From Paratinospora sagittata (lineage: Eukaryota; Streptophyta; Magnoliopsida; Ranunculales; Menispermaceae), in assembly GCA_035771175.1 (NCBI GenBank), contig CM069606.1, positions 33,315,316 to 33,379,315 on the forward strand: a DNA stretch of 64,000 nucleotides, written 5' to 3'. Under the pieces are notes generated by a model. It saw only the letters and a list, made by a program, of their open reading frames with translations. It searched no databases and had not been told where the DNA came from. How positions within the stretch are numbered: the stretch's first letter is position 1; each line of letters starts with the position of its first letter. Shown here piece after piece: positions 43,876-55,567 of this stretch. Both the position numbers and the translations under genes were made by a program.

Positions 43876-44903
43876 ATAAACGTCAATATCTCAAAAGATC
43901 CAGGCATTTCAGAAAAAAGATATTGATAAGACTAAAGATATTTTAGGAGATAAACGTCAATATCTCAAAAGATTCAGACATTTCAGAAAAAAGGACATTG
44001 ATAAGATTATGGATATTTTAGGACATAAAAGTCATTTATGAAAAAGACTAAGGACAAAATGAAGAAACGTACAATTTTTACTCCCTATAAATAGGGGTAG
44101 TAAGGTTAAAGATAAATTATCTTTTCAAAACTTCTTTTCTACTTTTTATCTTTTTTAAAAAAGTAAATTACGAAGATATTATGTCGAGAAAGCGATAGGA
44201 CCTAGGTCGAAGAGGCTTTGTGAACGTAAGGACAAATTTTGGGAACTTCGAGGTGGGAAGGAACCTATGGTTTGCATTCCTTATGCTTTTTATTGGGTTT
44301 ATGATATTCCTACATTATTTTGGTTCCTTGCACACGGTTATTTTTATCACTAGTGATGTTTTGGATATGCTGACCCTTGCTAGATTGCTAATTGCAGCAT
44401 AATGAGATTTTAGGGAAGTTTCACGAAGTTTTGTTATTTATGTTAGCGGTGTTCTCTTGTTTCTTGTGTGCTTACTTTGCTGAATTGCTTAGTTTAGCCT
44501 TAATATTGCTTGAATATATTTGTTTTAATAACTGGTAAACCCGCTAGGGGCCTCTGAGCTTCTGCTCATCCTTTCATTTCTATCTCTAGGAAATTAGTAT
44601 GAATATATATTGGTGGTGCTAGCAGAATGGTGGTGGTGGTGATGATTCGAGTTCTAGAAGTTATTTTGCAAGAATTGAAGTTGGTGTAACTAAAAAACTT
44701 ATCAAGTTATTATATATGTAACATATTTAATTATTGGTGTAATAAAATATACGGACTTTATTTTGCACATTTGGTCATGTACTGGTGTAGTAAGAAAAAG
44801 TTGTAACCTCTGAATTCTCTGAGCCATATTATTGTATTAATATGTGATTCTTATATGTAGAAGAAGAGAGTTGGAAAGATGAGAATTTGGGGTGTTACAT
44901 TTA

Positions 44904-44915
44904 TGGTATCAGAGC
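44904..44915 (+). promoter_or_regulatory. Primer-binding site of the 37684 element
   Basis: TGGTATCAGAGC, 4 nt after the LTR end at 44899. Confidence 0.93.
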
Positions 44916-46168
44916 GGTGATTCTAGGACCTAGATACTTAGATTAGGATGTAGAGTGAGTTTAAAAGATAAATAAGATATCTAAAAATACTAATATATAT
45001 ATATATATATATAAGAGAATGAAGAGAGAGAAGGAGAAGAAGCATGTGAATAGAGAGATTCATGCGCGGATGTGTGTTGGCGTTGCTAAGAATAACTGGA
45101 AGAATCTTCACACCAAAAATTAGTAAATACCAAATTATAGTGAAGTAAAGGAATGAAGTGGGAGATACTAGAAAAAGTGATAATGAAATAAAGAAGAAAG
45201 AAAGACATTGGAAAGAGAGATAATGAAGAAGAGATCCATAGGAAAAAGAGAATGAGGGAAGAACATTGAAGAGAGAATAAAGAGGAGAGAGAAAAAAAAA
45301 CCTTATTATAAAAAAAAATTTGCTTAAATCCCAATAGGTTACCAGTAAAGTATTATAAAAAAGAAGGATGGATTAAAGAAAGTTCTAAAAAGACAGTTGT
45401 AATCTTATATGTAGAAGAAGAGATTATATAGTGTAGAATCTCTTCTAGATCTTTAAAATCTAGGTGTACAGAGATTATGATAAAGATAGGGTAGAATTTT
45501 TTTCGATCTAAAAAATTTACTTGTACAGAGATTATAATCTTTAGAGGATAGAGTAGAATCTTTAACAAAAATTATGATCTCAAGGAATAAATAAGATAAG
45601 AGATTGTGATCTCTATTAACAGAGATCTTTCAACAGAAATTCTTTTAAATAAGATAGAGAATCTTTTAACATAAATTGTGATTTCAAGAGATAAAAAAAA
45701 GAAAAGAAAAATAATACATTTTATTAAGAAGAAATTGTATTGAATACTAAGTTGAGATGGTAAAGAAGGAGAACCACGTAATAAGCCTGTAACGTGGAAA
45801 GCATGGATGTGCGATGGTGCCCGTGAGAGTTACCGGAATCTGGTCGCCTTTTTGGTCAGAATCAACCAGAAGTTTGAATATGGCAGGTGGCATAGAAGAA
45901 GAGAGATGAGAAAAGCGATGTAGAATTGGAGAGCTAGAGAAGAGAAGAGAAGAGAAGGTGAGAGAGAGAGAATGAAAAAGAAGGGTTGCACATAGTTAAA
46001 ATATATATATATATATTTTAATGATTTGCCCAATGCATAGCTACGTGGGCAATTCACCCGCGTTATGACGTGGTGGGCAATTTAGATTGCCCAGCTATGT
46101 GGGCAAATAATTGTCACTTATACATGTTCATATTTATAATACATATTTATACATATTTATTTATTTGA

Positions 46169-46212
<44 letters not shown>

Positions 46213-46840
46213 ATTTATATATAAAGGAAGTATAAATAATTTTCTTTTCCCAAAACATAGAAATTAATTAATAGTGATAATTAAAGAAGCAAATAAGCAT
46301 ATCTGATAAGTTTGTTATCATAATCAATTCTACCACTAGATTATATTTCACTTCCAATATATCACTAGAATGTGGAACTATTTTTAATTATATCAATTAT
46401 TATAATAATATTAATATTAATATGAAAGTGATACTACTATGTAGTTGATAACATGATATTTTAATAATATGAATATTATTCATATTGAAAAATCAAGATC
46501 TTATGAATTAGTTCTTTAATAGTTTTATGGAATTACTTTGCTCTTAAATTATAATATATGCTCATAAAATATCACTCTTTGTGTAATACCTATTAAATAT
46601 TAAAGTTACGTTAATTAACATGGCACTTTAATATGAAATCATATTTACATAATTACTTCTTTATTACTATTAATTTATACTATGATAAGTTTATTTTTTT
46701 TGAAGTAATTCCATAGTAATGCATACTGTCTGGGGAAAGAGGATGATATAAAGAACTTGGTAGCTTTATATATATATATAGGGAAGCCTTACATAAATCT
46801 TAACTTCCTTAACGCTATAAATAAGAGACAGAAGTAAAAA
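44916..46840 (+). other. AT/GA-rich non-coding leader of the 37684 element
   Basis: Purine-rich stretches (agagaaggagaag-like), AT microsatellites (about 44993-45013, 46003-46016, 46169-46209) and repeated agattataatctt-type words near 45400-45620. No domain is recognised. Confidence 0.5.
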
Positions 46841-48430
46841 TGAATAAGAACTAGACAGTGAATCACAGGTAGTAATAGAAGAACACTAGCAACAGATGCA
46901 AAGAACAAAAATGGGAGTCGGGCGTTCTAGAAGGGAAGGTAGGAGAACTCATGATAAGGTATTCTAAAGAAGATTCTATGGAAAATCTAACTACCCTACT
47001 ACAAGGTCTAGGAGTTCAAATGTAAGAACAAAGGAAAATTTTGGCAAATCTTGGTAAGAATGTTAAGGAGCAACAATAGAACAAGAGGTTGAAGCTATAA
47101 AAGGTTATTCAAGAGAGCCTCACTCATTGCACTTCCCTCGTCAAGTAACGCAAGTTTATATTGTAGGCCCATCTACAACAACTTGGTTTCCAAGCGTGGT
47201 TCGATCTACTGCCAGTCATTAAGAGCAAATATCTTTTGGAAGTGCACAATCTTTTTCTGTCAATTCAAGTTCTTCACAGTCTGTCTCTACCTCGACGACC
47301 ATGTCATCATCACCATCTCTTGAAACTTTAGTTGATACTCTATTAAATCTTAATGAAGCCTTGGGGATTATTCCCAAATAGTGACTCTCATCCACAAATT
47401 AAAATATGTGGCAGAATGGAAGCAATCCTTGTAGCTTCTATTAGGGAAAAAAAATCAAAATTTAGTTAAAAAAATAAAAAATAAAATAAAAGCTTTTAAT
47501 AAATAATAATAATAATAATTAAAAAAATAATGAAAAATGGAGGGGACAATTACCAAAGCAATTCCATGTAATGTATAAATTAAATAATTAAAAGAAGTAC
47601 TGATATTATTGTTTGCTTGCTAGTTAGAGACTATAATTGATGGGGTACTAACGACTCAAGAATTTTAATTATGATCATATTAGGAGTGGTATGGGACACT
47701 TTCAGATATGACTCGTAATTTTAAGACTTGAGAAGTGAATATCTTGTGACCTTGTATGGTGAATATTGAAAAAGACAGTTGATAATGACTATCCTTAAAT
47801 TTGAACGGTGTGGGATGTACGCATTTGATGGATACTCACTATTCACCAGACATTTCCAATCATTTGCAAAACTTGTATGTGCGAAAAACATTACGAAACA
47901 AACCAAGTGAATAATATTCTAGCAAAAAACACTTGGTCATATTTCGGTACCAAATCATTGGAGGTTGTATGTATTTTATGAAAAAAAAAATTCAAAGAAA
48001 TCACCAAAATGAATTTTGAAAATGTATTTTAAAGATATATTATTATTTATGAGTCAAGGGCCTACAAGATTTGATTTTTACTAACCTTGTCCCAAAATAC
48101 AATCTCAGTGAATGGAATCGAAATAAACTCCGTGCCCTGAGCCTAGAATCTAGGTGGACACCTAATCATAGTAATTCATCTAAATATACTAAATAAAAAT
48201 TCATCATTAATTATGAACCACAAGATGCCAGTACAGACTAAAAGACAAAACAATATGAAATCTTCTCACCTTCTACTATTGCCAATGAACATGATAAAGC
48301 TAAAAAGTTTTATAATGAACTTAAGCCTGAGTTAAGGCAAACATTGTCAATTTTAGATGTGAAAAATTATAGAGAAATTGTTAATCAAGGAATGCAATTT
48401 GAACAAGAAAAGCAGCAGTAGAAGAAAAAA
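46841..48430 (+). pseudogene. Gag-region remnants of the 37684 element
   Basis: A Ser/Thr-rich N-terminal piece (about 47230-47380: FGSAQSFSVNSSSSQSV, LETLVDTLLNLNEALG) and a Retrotrans_gag piece (48275-48420: ANEHDKAKKFYNELKPELRQ, TLSILDVKNYREIVNQ, MQFEQEKQQ) are recognisable. The latter matches the Tekay-like gag at 27955-28090 (KTEKLYNGLRPDIRQ; SILDLKIHREVVD). Between them are the shared leader units (47685-47835) and decayed sequence. No protease, RT or integrase follows before the PPT. Confidence 0.7.
47685..47835 (+). repeat. tatgggac-type leader units
   Basis: Units with gtggtatgggacacttt (about 47686-47702) and ggtgtgggatgtacgcattt with gatggatactcacta (about 47805-47840) resemble the units at 26640-26917 in the Tekay-like element, at a comparable place upstream of the gag core. 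Confidence 0.5.
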
Positions 48431-48671
48431 AGGAACAAGAGAAAAATAACATTTTTTCCTCAAGGACAAAGATAATCTAAGGAAATTTCACTGAAGAGGT
48501 GGCAAATAACACCAATGTTCTATACGATTCAGATGACAAGCCCTCTCTTAGTAAGATTATAACTTAAAAATGATAACTTCCAAATTTATTTCCATATTCA
48601 CTTAGATTAACAGTAGCAAGATAAAGTAGAAAAATGAATTTCGAGGACGAAATTCCTAAAAGAGGGAAGAT

Positions 48672-49980
48672 TGTAATACCCTCAAATTAAACCAGCTTAA
48701 ACCTTAGGATGTTGTTTAATAATCATTTACTAAAAGGTCAAAGGACATAAAAGTTAATTTCTCAAAAGAAAAAGAACATTTCAGGAAAATGACCTAAACA
48801 TCAATATCTTTGAAAGATCCAGGCGTTTCATAAAAAAGATAGCGATAAGACTAAAGATATTTTAGGACATAAACGTCAATATCTCAAAAGATTTAGGCAT
48901 TTCAGAAAAAAGATATTGATAAGACTAAAGTTATTTTAGGACATAAATGTTAATATCTCAAAAGATCCAGACATTTCAAAAAAAAAAGATATCGATAAGA
49001 CTAAGGATATTTTAGGACATAAGCGTCAATATCTCAAAAGATCCAGACATTTTAGAAAAAAAGACGTTGATAAGATTAAAGATATTTTAGGACATAAAAG
49101 TCATTTATGAAAAAGGCTAAGGACAAAATGGAGAAACATACAATTTTTACTCCCTATAAATAGGGGCAGTAAGGTTAAAGAAAAGTTATCTTTGCAAAAC
49201 TTCTTTTCTACTTTTTCTCTTTCTTTAAAAAGTAAACTACAAAGATATTCTGTCAAGAAAGCGATAGGACCTAGGTCGAAGAGGCTTTGCGAACGTAAGG
49301 ACAAATTTTGGGAACTTCGAGGTGGGAAGGAACCTATGATTTGCATTTCTTATGCTTTTTATTGGGTTTATGATATTCCTGCATTATTTTGATTCCTTGC
49401 ACACAATTATTTTTATCACTAGTGATGTTTTAGGTATGTTGGCCCTTGCTGGATTGCTAATTGCACCATAATGAGATTCTGAAAAAGTTTCTCGAAATTA
49501 TGTTACTTATGTTAGCGGTGCTCTCTTGTTGCTTGTGTGCTTACTTTGCTGGATTGCTTAGTTTAGCCTTAATATTGCTTGAATATATTTGCTTTAATAA
49601 CTGGTATAAGAAGTGATAAACCCGCTAGGGGACCCACTGAGCTTCTGCTCATCCTTTCATTTCTATCTCCAGGAAATTAGTATGGATATATATATTGGTG
49701 GTGCTAGCAGAATGGTGGTAGTGGTGATGACTCGAGTTCTAGAGGTTATTCTGCAAGAATTAAAGTTGGTGTAACTAAAAAACTTATCAAGTTATTATGT
49801 AACATATTTAATTATTAGTGTAATAGTATATAAGGACTTTATTTAGCAGTTTTGGTCATGTTCTAGTGTAGTAAGAAAAAGTTGTAACCCCTGAATTCTC
49901 TGAGCCATATTATTGTATTAATCTGTGATTCTTATATGTAGAAGAAGAGAGTTGGAAAGATGAGAATTTGGAGTGTTACA
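48672..49980 (+). repeat. 3' LTR of the 37684 element
   Basis: 1309 bp from TGTAATACCCTCAAATT to GAGTGTTACA, next to the TSD catgg. It contains four to five 75-bp units (48787-49108), the TATA box at 49155-49162 and a polyadenylation-like region downstream. Confidence 0.93.
48787..49108. repeat. 75-bp tandem units with internal TCAATATCT/AGATATTGA inverted pairs
   Basis: Each unit has gacataaacgtcaatatctc, agatccagacatttcag and aaagatattgataagac. TCAATATCT and AGATATTGA are perfect 9-bp inverted repeats about 30 nt apart. The array ends about 45 bp before TATAAATA (49155-49162). The 5' LTR has the same array, with the CRM-like insertion inside it. Confidence 0.92.
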
Positions 49981-49985
49981 CATGG

Positions 49986-50101
49986 AATGCTGATTCATGC
50001 CCATTTTGTATATGATGAACACAAAATTAATTACAAATATGGTAATTGTATATGTGTGTGTGTGATAAAATAGCTTCTCTACTCTTGCGGCTAAGTTCTT
50101 T
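49986..50101. other. Flanking sequence between elements
   Basis: Short host or older-TE sequence with a (GT)n run near 50053-50064. No gene is seen. Confidence 0.5.
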
Positions 50102-50932
50102 TGTCCCGACCCCTCTCCTAGTGACGTTACGACCGACAAAGTACCCAAGATAATGCCACTACCTGACAAAACCTGAGGCACTGATAAGCCTCCCACGGAA
50201 ATACTGATCCAAATGCCTAATAAACACAATATACAACCTGTATATGACAATTATAATTGAACCAAAATTAAATCCATCATCCATAATTAGGCAAGATCAT
50301 ATCCATCCTATATACAACATGGTTCAACATCTAATCTAAACATCTACCAGAAGATAACAAGAGTCTATCAACCCGAGTTTTTCATATTTAGTTCATCTAC
50401 AACCCATCCATCTATGTCATATTTATACATGTATACTATGATAATTATATATAAGTCCAAATAAAACAAATGAGCCAAAATATACAAAACTATACCCAAG
50501 TCCCCAAAATCGAAACCTACATCCAAAAAGAAGGAGAAGAAGGCCTCGCAGACGATCAAGCCTTGCTCTTCCCTTTCGGATCAGAACATGAGAAAATGGG
50601 GAAATGGGGTGAGTTCAACTAGCTTAATGAATAATTCTAACACTAATATCCACAAATGCATTTATAAAGCATGTATACCATTGAAATAATATTTATAAAC
50701 ATAAATGCATCAATTGAAGTATAACATAAATGATTCAAACTAATTATATGATTTTGTGCATCATTTTCATAAAAATCAAATATGCAGACGCCTCACAAAG
50801 AAGACATGTCAGGATAACACGTGCCTTTACTTCCCCCATTGGAGTACTCCGACGGCACATTCCCCGAAGAACAAGTAAATAGGAAGACAACAAATGTCAA
50901 GGTATTCAATCCAAAATACACAAGGCAATACT

Positions 50933-53049
50933 TGTTGGCCTAGGTATGTCCAAGAGGGGGGGTGAATTAGATACTTAGAAAATTTAAAATTAATTACTAT
51001 GGCAAAGTTAAAGTGCGAAATATAAATAAAAATGCACAGTCGATTCATAGTAGTTTGGCTACTTGCCTACTTCCACTACCTAACCTCCTCAGTTAGGATT
51101 TTAAACCTTATCACTAAGGGATTCTCTTACGGGTGAGAATCAAACCGTTACACATTTTCTCAACTTGCGGGTGTGAGAACAACCGTTACACTGCTCAACT
51201 TGCAGGCTTGAGACCAACCTATCCCAACTTACGGGTGTGAGAACTACCATTTCTCAACTTACAGGTGTGAGAAGACTGAAACTTGTTCCATAGAAGAATA
51301 TCAACTCAATAGTTTATATAACTACTGTTAAAACCTTGATACAATATACAAGATATGAATTTGAGTATAACTGTATCGTATGAACTATCTCTCAAATTTC
51401 TCTTTCAGAAAGAATGATATAAGTTAAAACAGTGCTGAATATTTGAGTGAAAACAATTCAAACTTTCAAATAGATTTTCAGATAAAGATAGAAATTTAGC
51501 TCAATATAAAAATCTTTTGAATAAGCAGAGATTCAAAGAAAACGCTTTGAAACCAGAATAGCTTAAGCTTTTTGAATCAGATGAAAATTCGACTAACTTT
51601 CAAAAGTGTTTTGGCTCAGAGAATTTTTAGTAGTCTTAACAAATTGTTAAGTGTTGGTATATATAGACTTGTAGAGATGAAGTTGTTGTTCATTTGAATT
51701 TGAATTTCAAATATGAACGTTTACTCACAACAGCTAGAATGTATCACGAAATTGGCAACTGCATATTTCATGAACATTCTGATTTTCTCCAAATTCACGA
51801 ATAAGGAAAGTTTAAGAGATGTGGTTCATGAATCTGAGAATATCTCTTATAAATACAAAAAGTTGATTTTTGTACGAAAAGTTGTTCTGAAAAGGTGGCT
51901 AAAAGGATGTACGTGTCAAAACAACAAAAGTATTATTTTTGTCGTTTTGTTCCTTTGAGAGCGCTACTAGATAATCAACGTCCTGCTAAACAATGAAGTG
52001 AGGGCGCTACTGAATTGTAAGTGTCCTAACTTTCTTTGACAATTAAACGACTTAAATCATGAGGACGCTACTCGATAGATAGCATCCTGTTTTGTTTTAA
52101 AATCACTTAAACACGTGAGGGCGCTAATCACAAGTAAGCGTCCTGAAAGTTATTAAGTTGGTTCCCAAAGAAGAGAACGCTCCTATCCAGGTAACATCCT
52201 GATAGTTTATCCAACTTATAACTATTAGTGTCCTCAAAGATAAATTCTTTGAAGAACTTACAAATCTTTCAGTAAGCTGATGCTAAGTCAGCGTCCTGAC
52301 AACTTCAGAGGTTGACTAAAGGGAGGTGGCTTCTTACAAGTAAGCGTCTTGATGACTCAGTTCAATTCAACCTTCAATGTTATCAGTGTCCTAATGAATC
52401 ATTAGCATCCTGACTTATCAAGTTCAGGAGAGCGTTGCTAAATCATTAGCGTCCTGAAAGACTCTTTAAAAGTAGTTTTGATTCGCGATTAAAAATACGA
52501 TGAATGCGAATAAAAACTCGTTAAATTTCAAATTAAACATAAGACATTAAATCATTTGAAATATCGTAAAGCATATGATTAAAACATGCAAATATGCAAG
52601 TAATTTGTGCATGGTTTTGAAAAGCGTTTGAGCAATATCGATTAAAGAAAGATATACTTTAAATACTGTGTATTTCCCATATTTCTCATAATCTTTAAAT
52701 CCAACTCTTCATTATGAGATCTTTGATGTGAACTTCGAGCTTGAGTTGAATTTCGTGAACGTTGATCGAATGATGTAGACTTGAAGCTTGATTGAATCGT
52801 TCGTGTGGTGTGATCTTGAAATCAGGATATGATCTTTGAGGTCATTTGATTGAAATGATCTTGAACGTCTGATATGACCTTGAGTTCTTTGATCAAATTA
52901 TTCTTTGGCTTTTTGCTTTCTTGAGGTGCTGAGATAGGTTCTTGATTAAAGCTCGTTAGCACCGAAAGAGATTTTATTTGTGATCATCAAAATATACTTC
53001 ATCAAGTATACTTAGGGACGTGCTAAAATATGAGCCGCTTAGGTTAATA
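50933..53049 (-). mobile_element. Solo LTR, SIRE-like group, perfect TSD
   Basis: It starts TGTTGGCCTAGGTATGTCC plus the G-run and ends ccgcttaggttaata, with the terminal CA changed to TA. The TSD atact is perfect (50928-50932 and 53050-53054). A minus-strand TATA-like box lies at about 51658-51666. The paired-word array (gagggcgct, agcgtcctg) lies at 51955-52465. It is closely related to 10371-13190 and 58961-60838. Confidence 0.92.
51955..52465. repeat. Paired-word array, second LTR copy
   Basis: Words such as gagagcgctactag with acgtcctgc, gagggcgctactgaa with agtgtccta, and gagggcgctaatca with agcgtcctga. Several words show CG changed to TG or CA. Confidence 0.85.
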
Positions 53050-54180
53050 ATACTTGCACATAAATCTATTTGCATGATCATAAATACTATGTACATATAC
53101 AATAGAATGCATATCGTTCAAGACATCAATTTTATATAAATACAATGCCATAAATGGATAAATAGAGTGAGAAATACTCACAATTAATCCAAAAGTCAAT
53201 AACTCAAGCTACACAACCTCTAATTAGATCAATCTCAATCAATGTCCTGAAATAAACATTAATCATTCAATGATGATCAAACTCAAGTCTACACATACAC
53301 CATGCCTAATTTCTCAAGTGAAGGTCTCCACATAGCCAATTAGGCCAATTTCACCATTCACCATCCTAAATCATGTAGAATCATCATAATTCGTCAAAAC
53401 CCCAATTCTACACCATAAGCACAATATACAATACCCATGCCTAAAATTAGGGTAAAATCTCTATAAGCCATATTGAGTCAATTACACTAATCATCCCTTC
53501 AAACCAAATGGAATCATCAAGTATCATCATGAATCATTAAAACTCATCCAAATGCATAACATAAGCCACATGCACACCATTTGGAGAGCTACAAGTCCAC
53601 TTTCTAGGGTTTGGGTCAAATACATGGCTTTACATGTAAACACCTTTAATAATTGAATTAGAAACATTAATTACACTCCTAATTCAATGCATTGTTCGGA
53701 TGTAACAAACTGCCAACAGAAATATCCAATAACTATATTAACCGTTCAGATTCAAGAATATCAAAAAACAAACCTTATGTCAAAAATTGATCTAAATCCA
53801 ACGGTAGATCAAAGAGATATTCTTCTCTGATGAAGACAACTCTAATTAGATGGTTTCTCCTCTCCTGCTGCAAATAATTGAACTCAAATAATTATATCTC
53901 ACAAAATACTCTCCAGTCAATATCTGAACCGTTCATAATGCAAAACGTCAGTCGTGAACCATCTGCTAAAATATCAGATCAATCCAACGGTAAATGTGGG
54001 AGATTCAGTAGTTTAATCTAAACTGCGTGAGAAATCCAAATTTTTCGACTAGCTGTGTTTGGAAGGTTATATCTCTTATAAAAAAACTCCAATCAAGATC
54101 TCCACCGACCAGAATGAAGAACCATCAGAGATGAACTGGGTGAAAAATTTGCAGCTTGATCCGACTACGGATCTAACAGA

Positions 54181-54882
54181 TCCGAGATCCAAGCTCTGAT
54201 GAAAAATGTTGCTAAGACTTTCTCCTCAAGCAACTTCTTCTCTTTCTCTTCTCTTCTTCTTTTTTCTCTCAACTCTCTCTCACCCTCAAGGACGTCCAAA
54301 AGTGAGAATGGGAGCACTTGAGACTTGTTTGCACTCTCATGCCCAACTTGCCATGTGTTGGTGTCAAGTGCCACTAGTTAACTATGTGTCACTTAGCCAA
54401 TCTCATTCTCTTATGTATCTTAATGCCCAATCATCCATTAACAACCACTTTTTTTTTCATTTTCTTTTATTCAATCAAGTCAAGCTTATATTAATTCATG
54501 GTCCAATGGGCTCATGCATAAATAATAAAGATCCGAGATCCAAGCTTTGATGAAAAATGTTGCTAAGACTTTCTCCTCAAGCAACTTCTTCTCTTTCTCT
54601 TCTCTTCTTCTTTTTTCTCTCAACTCTCTCTCACCCTCAAGGATGTCCAAAAGTGAGAATGGGAGCACTTGAGACTTGTTTGCACTCTCATGCCCAACTT
54701 GCCATGTGTTGGTGTCAAGTGCCACTAGTTAACTATGTGTCACTTAGCCAATCTCATTCTCTTATGTATCTTAATGCCCAATCATCCATTAACAACCACT
54801 TTTTTTTTTCATTTTCTTTTATTCAATCAAGTCAAGCTTATACTAATTCATGGTCCAATGGGCTCATGCATAAATAATAACA
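54181..54882. repeat. 351-bp direct tandem duplication (two copies)
   Basis: Copies 54181-54531 and 54532-54882 differ at only a few positions (for example ctctgatg versus ctttgatg, gacgtcc versus gatgtcc). The high identity indicates a duplication younger than the LTR that contains it. A Ser/Leu-rich open frame in each copy is a by-product of a CT-rich tract. Confidence 0.95.
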
Positions 54883-55073
54883 CATACATTATACTATTAT
54901 TTAACATGACCCAAATACAATTTATAATGCCCACAATGAAATATAATTTCATGCAAATACATACAAATACATGAACTTATCCCAAGAAAAAAAGAAATAC
55001 GTATACTAGTGCATATACGACGGATAATGACATTGGCAATACGTAAGATAAAGTCTAGGGTCGTTACACCTTT

Positions 55074-55425
55074 GGATCATCCTCGAGTTGTGTGAATTAG
55101 GCATTTCTAAAATGATTCAAAGGACTAATGTCCAGGAGTACATCAGCTGAAGCCCCAATGGCGCCATTACCCAAATTAAATTTATCAAACTACTCAAACT
55201 TATAGCCTCTGGCATTAAAATGGCCTTGTTGTTACCAATTATCACGTAATAATAATATACATGGCCACTTCACAATTTAGGCCACTTCACACAATAAGCT
55301 TCTCATCTGCAAATGATCCACGTAACAAATGCTACATACTCGCTCCAGATTGGTATATATATATATAGTACTTAATTATAATTTCATCACTTTGTACAAA
55401 CTTAATTATCTTAATTATAATTTCA
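55074..55425. other. Unassigned sequence
   Basis: About 350 bp between the solo LTR and duplication copy 2. No coding frame or repeat is recognised apart from a short AT run at 55354-55368. Confidence 0.5.
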
Positions 55426-55499
55426 TTCATCCTCCCTAAGAACCAAGGAGGTATCTCTCAAAAAAGGAGAAATTTGAATTTGAAGATTGAATAGAAAAC

Positions 55500-55503
<4 letters not shown>

Positions 55504-55562
<59 letters not shown>
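55504..55562. repeat. (TA)n(GA)n compound microsatellite
   Basis: A TA run is followed by a GA run at the position of the (GA)20 of copy 1. Confidence 0.95.

Positions 55563-55567
<5 letters not shown>

Larger units (their letters stand above)
37684..44899 (+). repeat. 5' LTR of the 37684 element, interrupted
   Basis: The LTR starts TGTAATACCCTCAAATT and ends GGGTGTTACA. The CRM-like insertion with its TSD ataaa sits inside the inverted-repeat array upstream of the TATA box (ctataaatag, about 44085-44094). Confidence 0.9.
37684..49980 (+). mobile_element. Decayed gypsy element (TGTAATACCCTC family) with pol missing
   Basis: A perfect 5-bp TSD catgg (37679-37683 and 49981-49985) flanks it. 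The 5' LTR is 37684-37885 plus 43881-44899, split by a CRM-like element. The PBS is at 44904-44915. A 3.7-kb internal region with gag remnants lacks protease, RT and integrase. A purine tract (aaaagagggaagat) precedes the 3' LTR (48672-49980). Gag wording resembles the Tekay-like element, so this looks like a non-autonomous relative mobilised in trans. Confidence 0.9.
50102..55068 (-). mobile_element. Solo LTR of TGTAACGACCC type, split by a nested solo LTR
   Basis: The left end tgtcccgacccctctcc aligns with tgtcgcaacaaactccg of the LTR at 13607 (both continue gtgacgt...acgacc). The right end gggtcgttaca is the reverse complement of TGTAACGACCC. Flanks tcttt (50097-50101) and ccttt (55069-55073) give a TSD with one mismatch. 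Parts are 50102-50927 and 53055-55068. A 351-bp direct duplication (54181-54882) lies inside. Confidence 0.8.

Noticed and set aside
49192..49392. 66-codon frame (RSKRLCERKDKFWELRGGKE...) seen in both LTRs of the 37684 element
   Set aside because: It lies in R/U5 of the LTR and is broken or shifted in the 5' LTR copy; no known family.
54206..54877. Two similar open frames with a Ser/Leu-rich start, like signal peptides
   Set aside because: They are by-products of a CT-rich tract duplicated by the 351-bp tandem repeat inside an LTR.
55068..55425. Possible host gene fragment next to the duplicated segment
   Set aside because: No open frame, splice pattern or domain could be supported.
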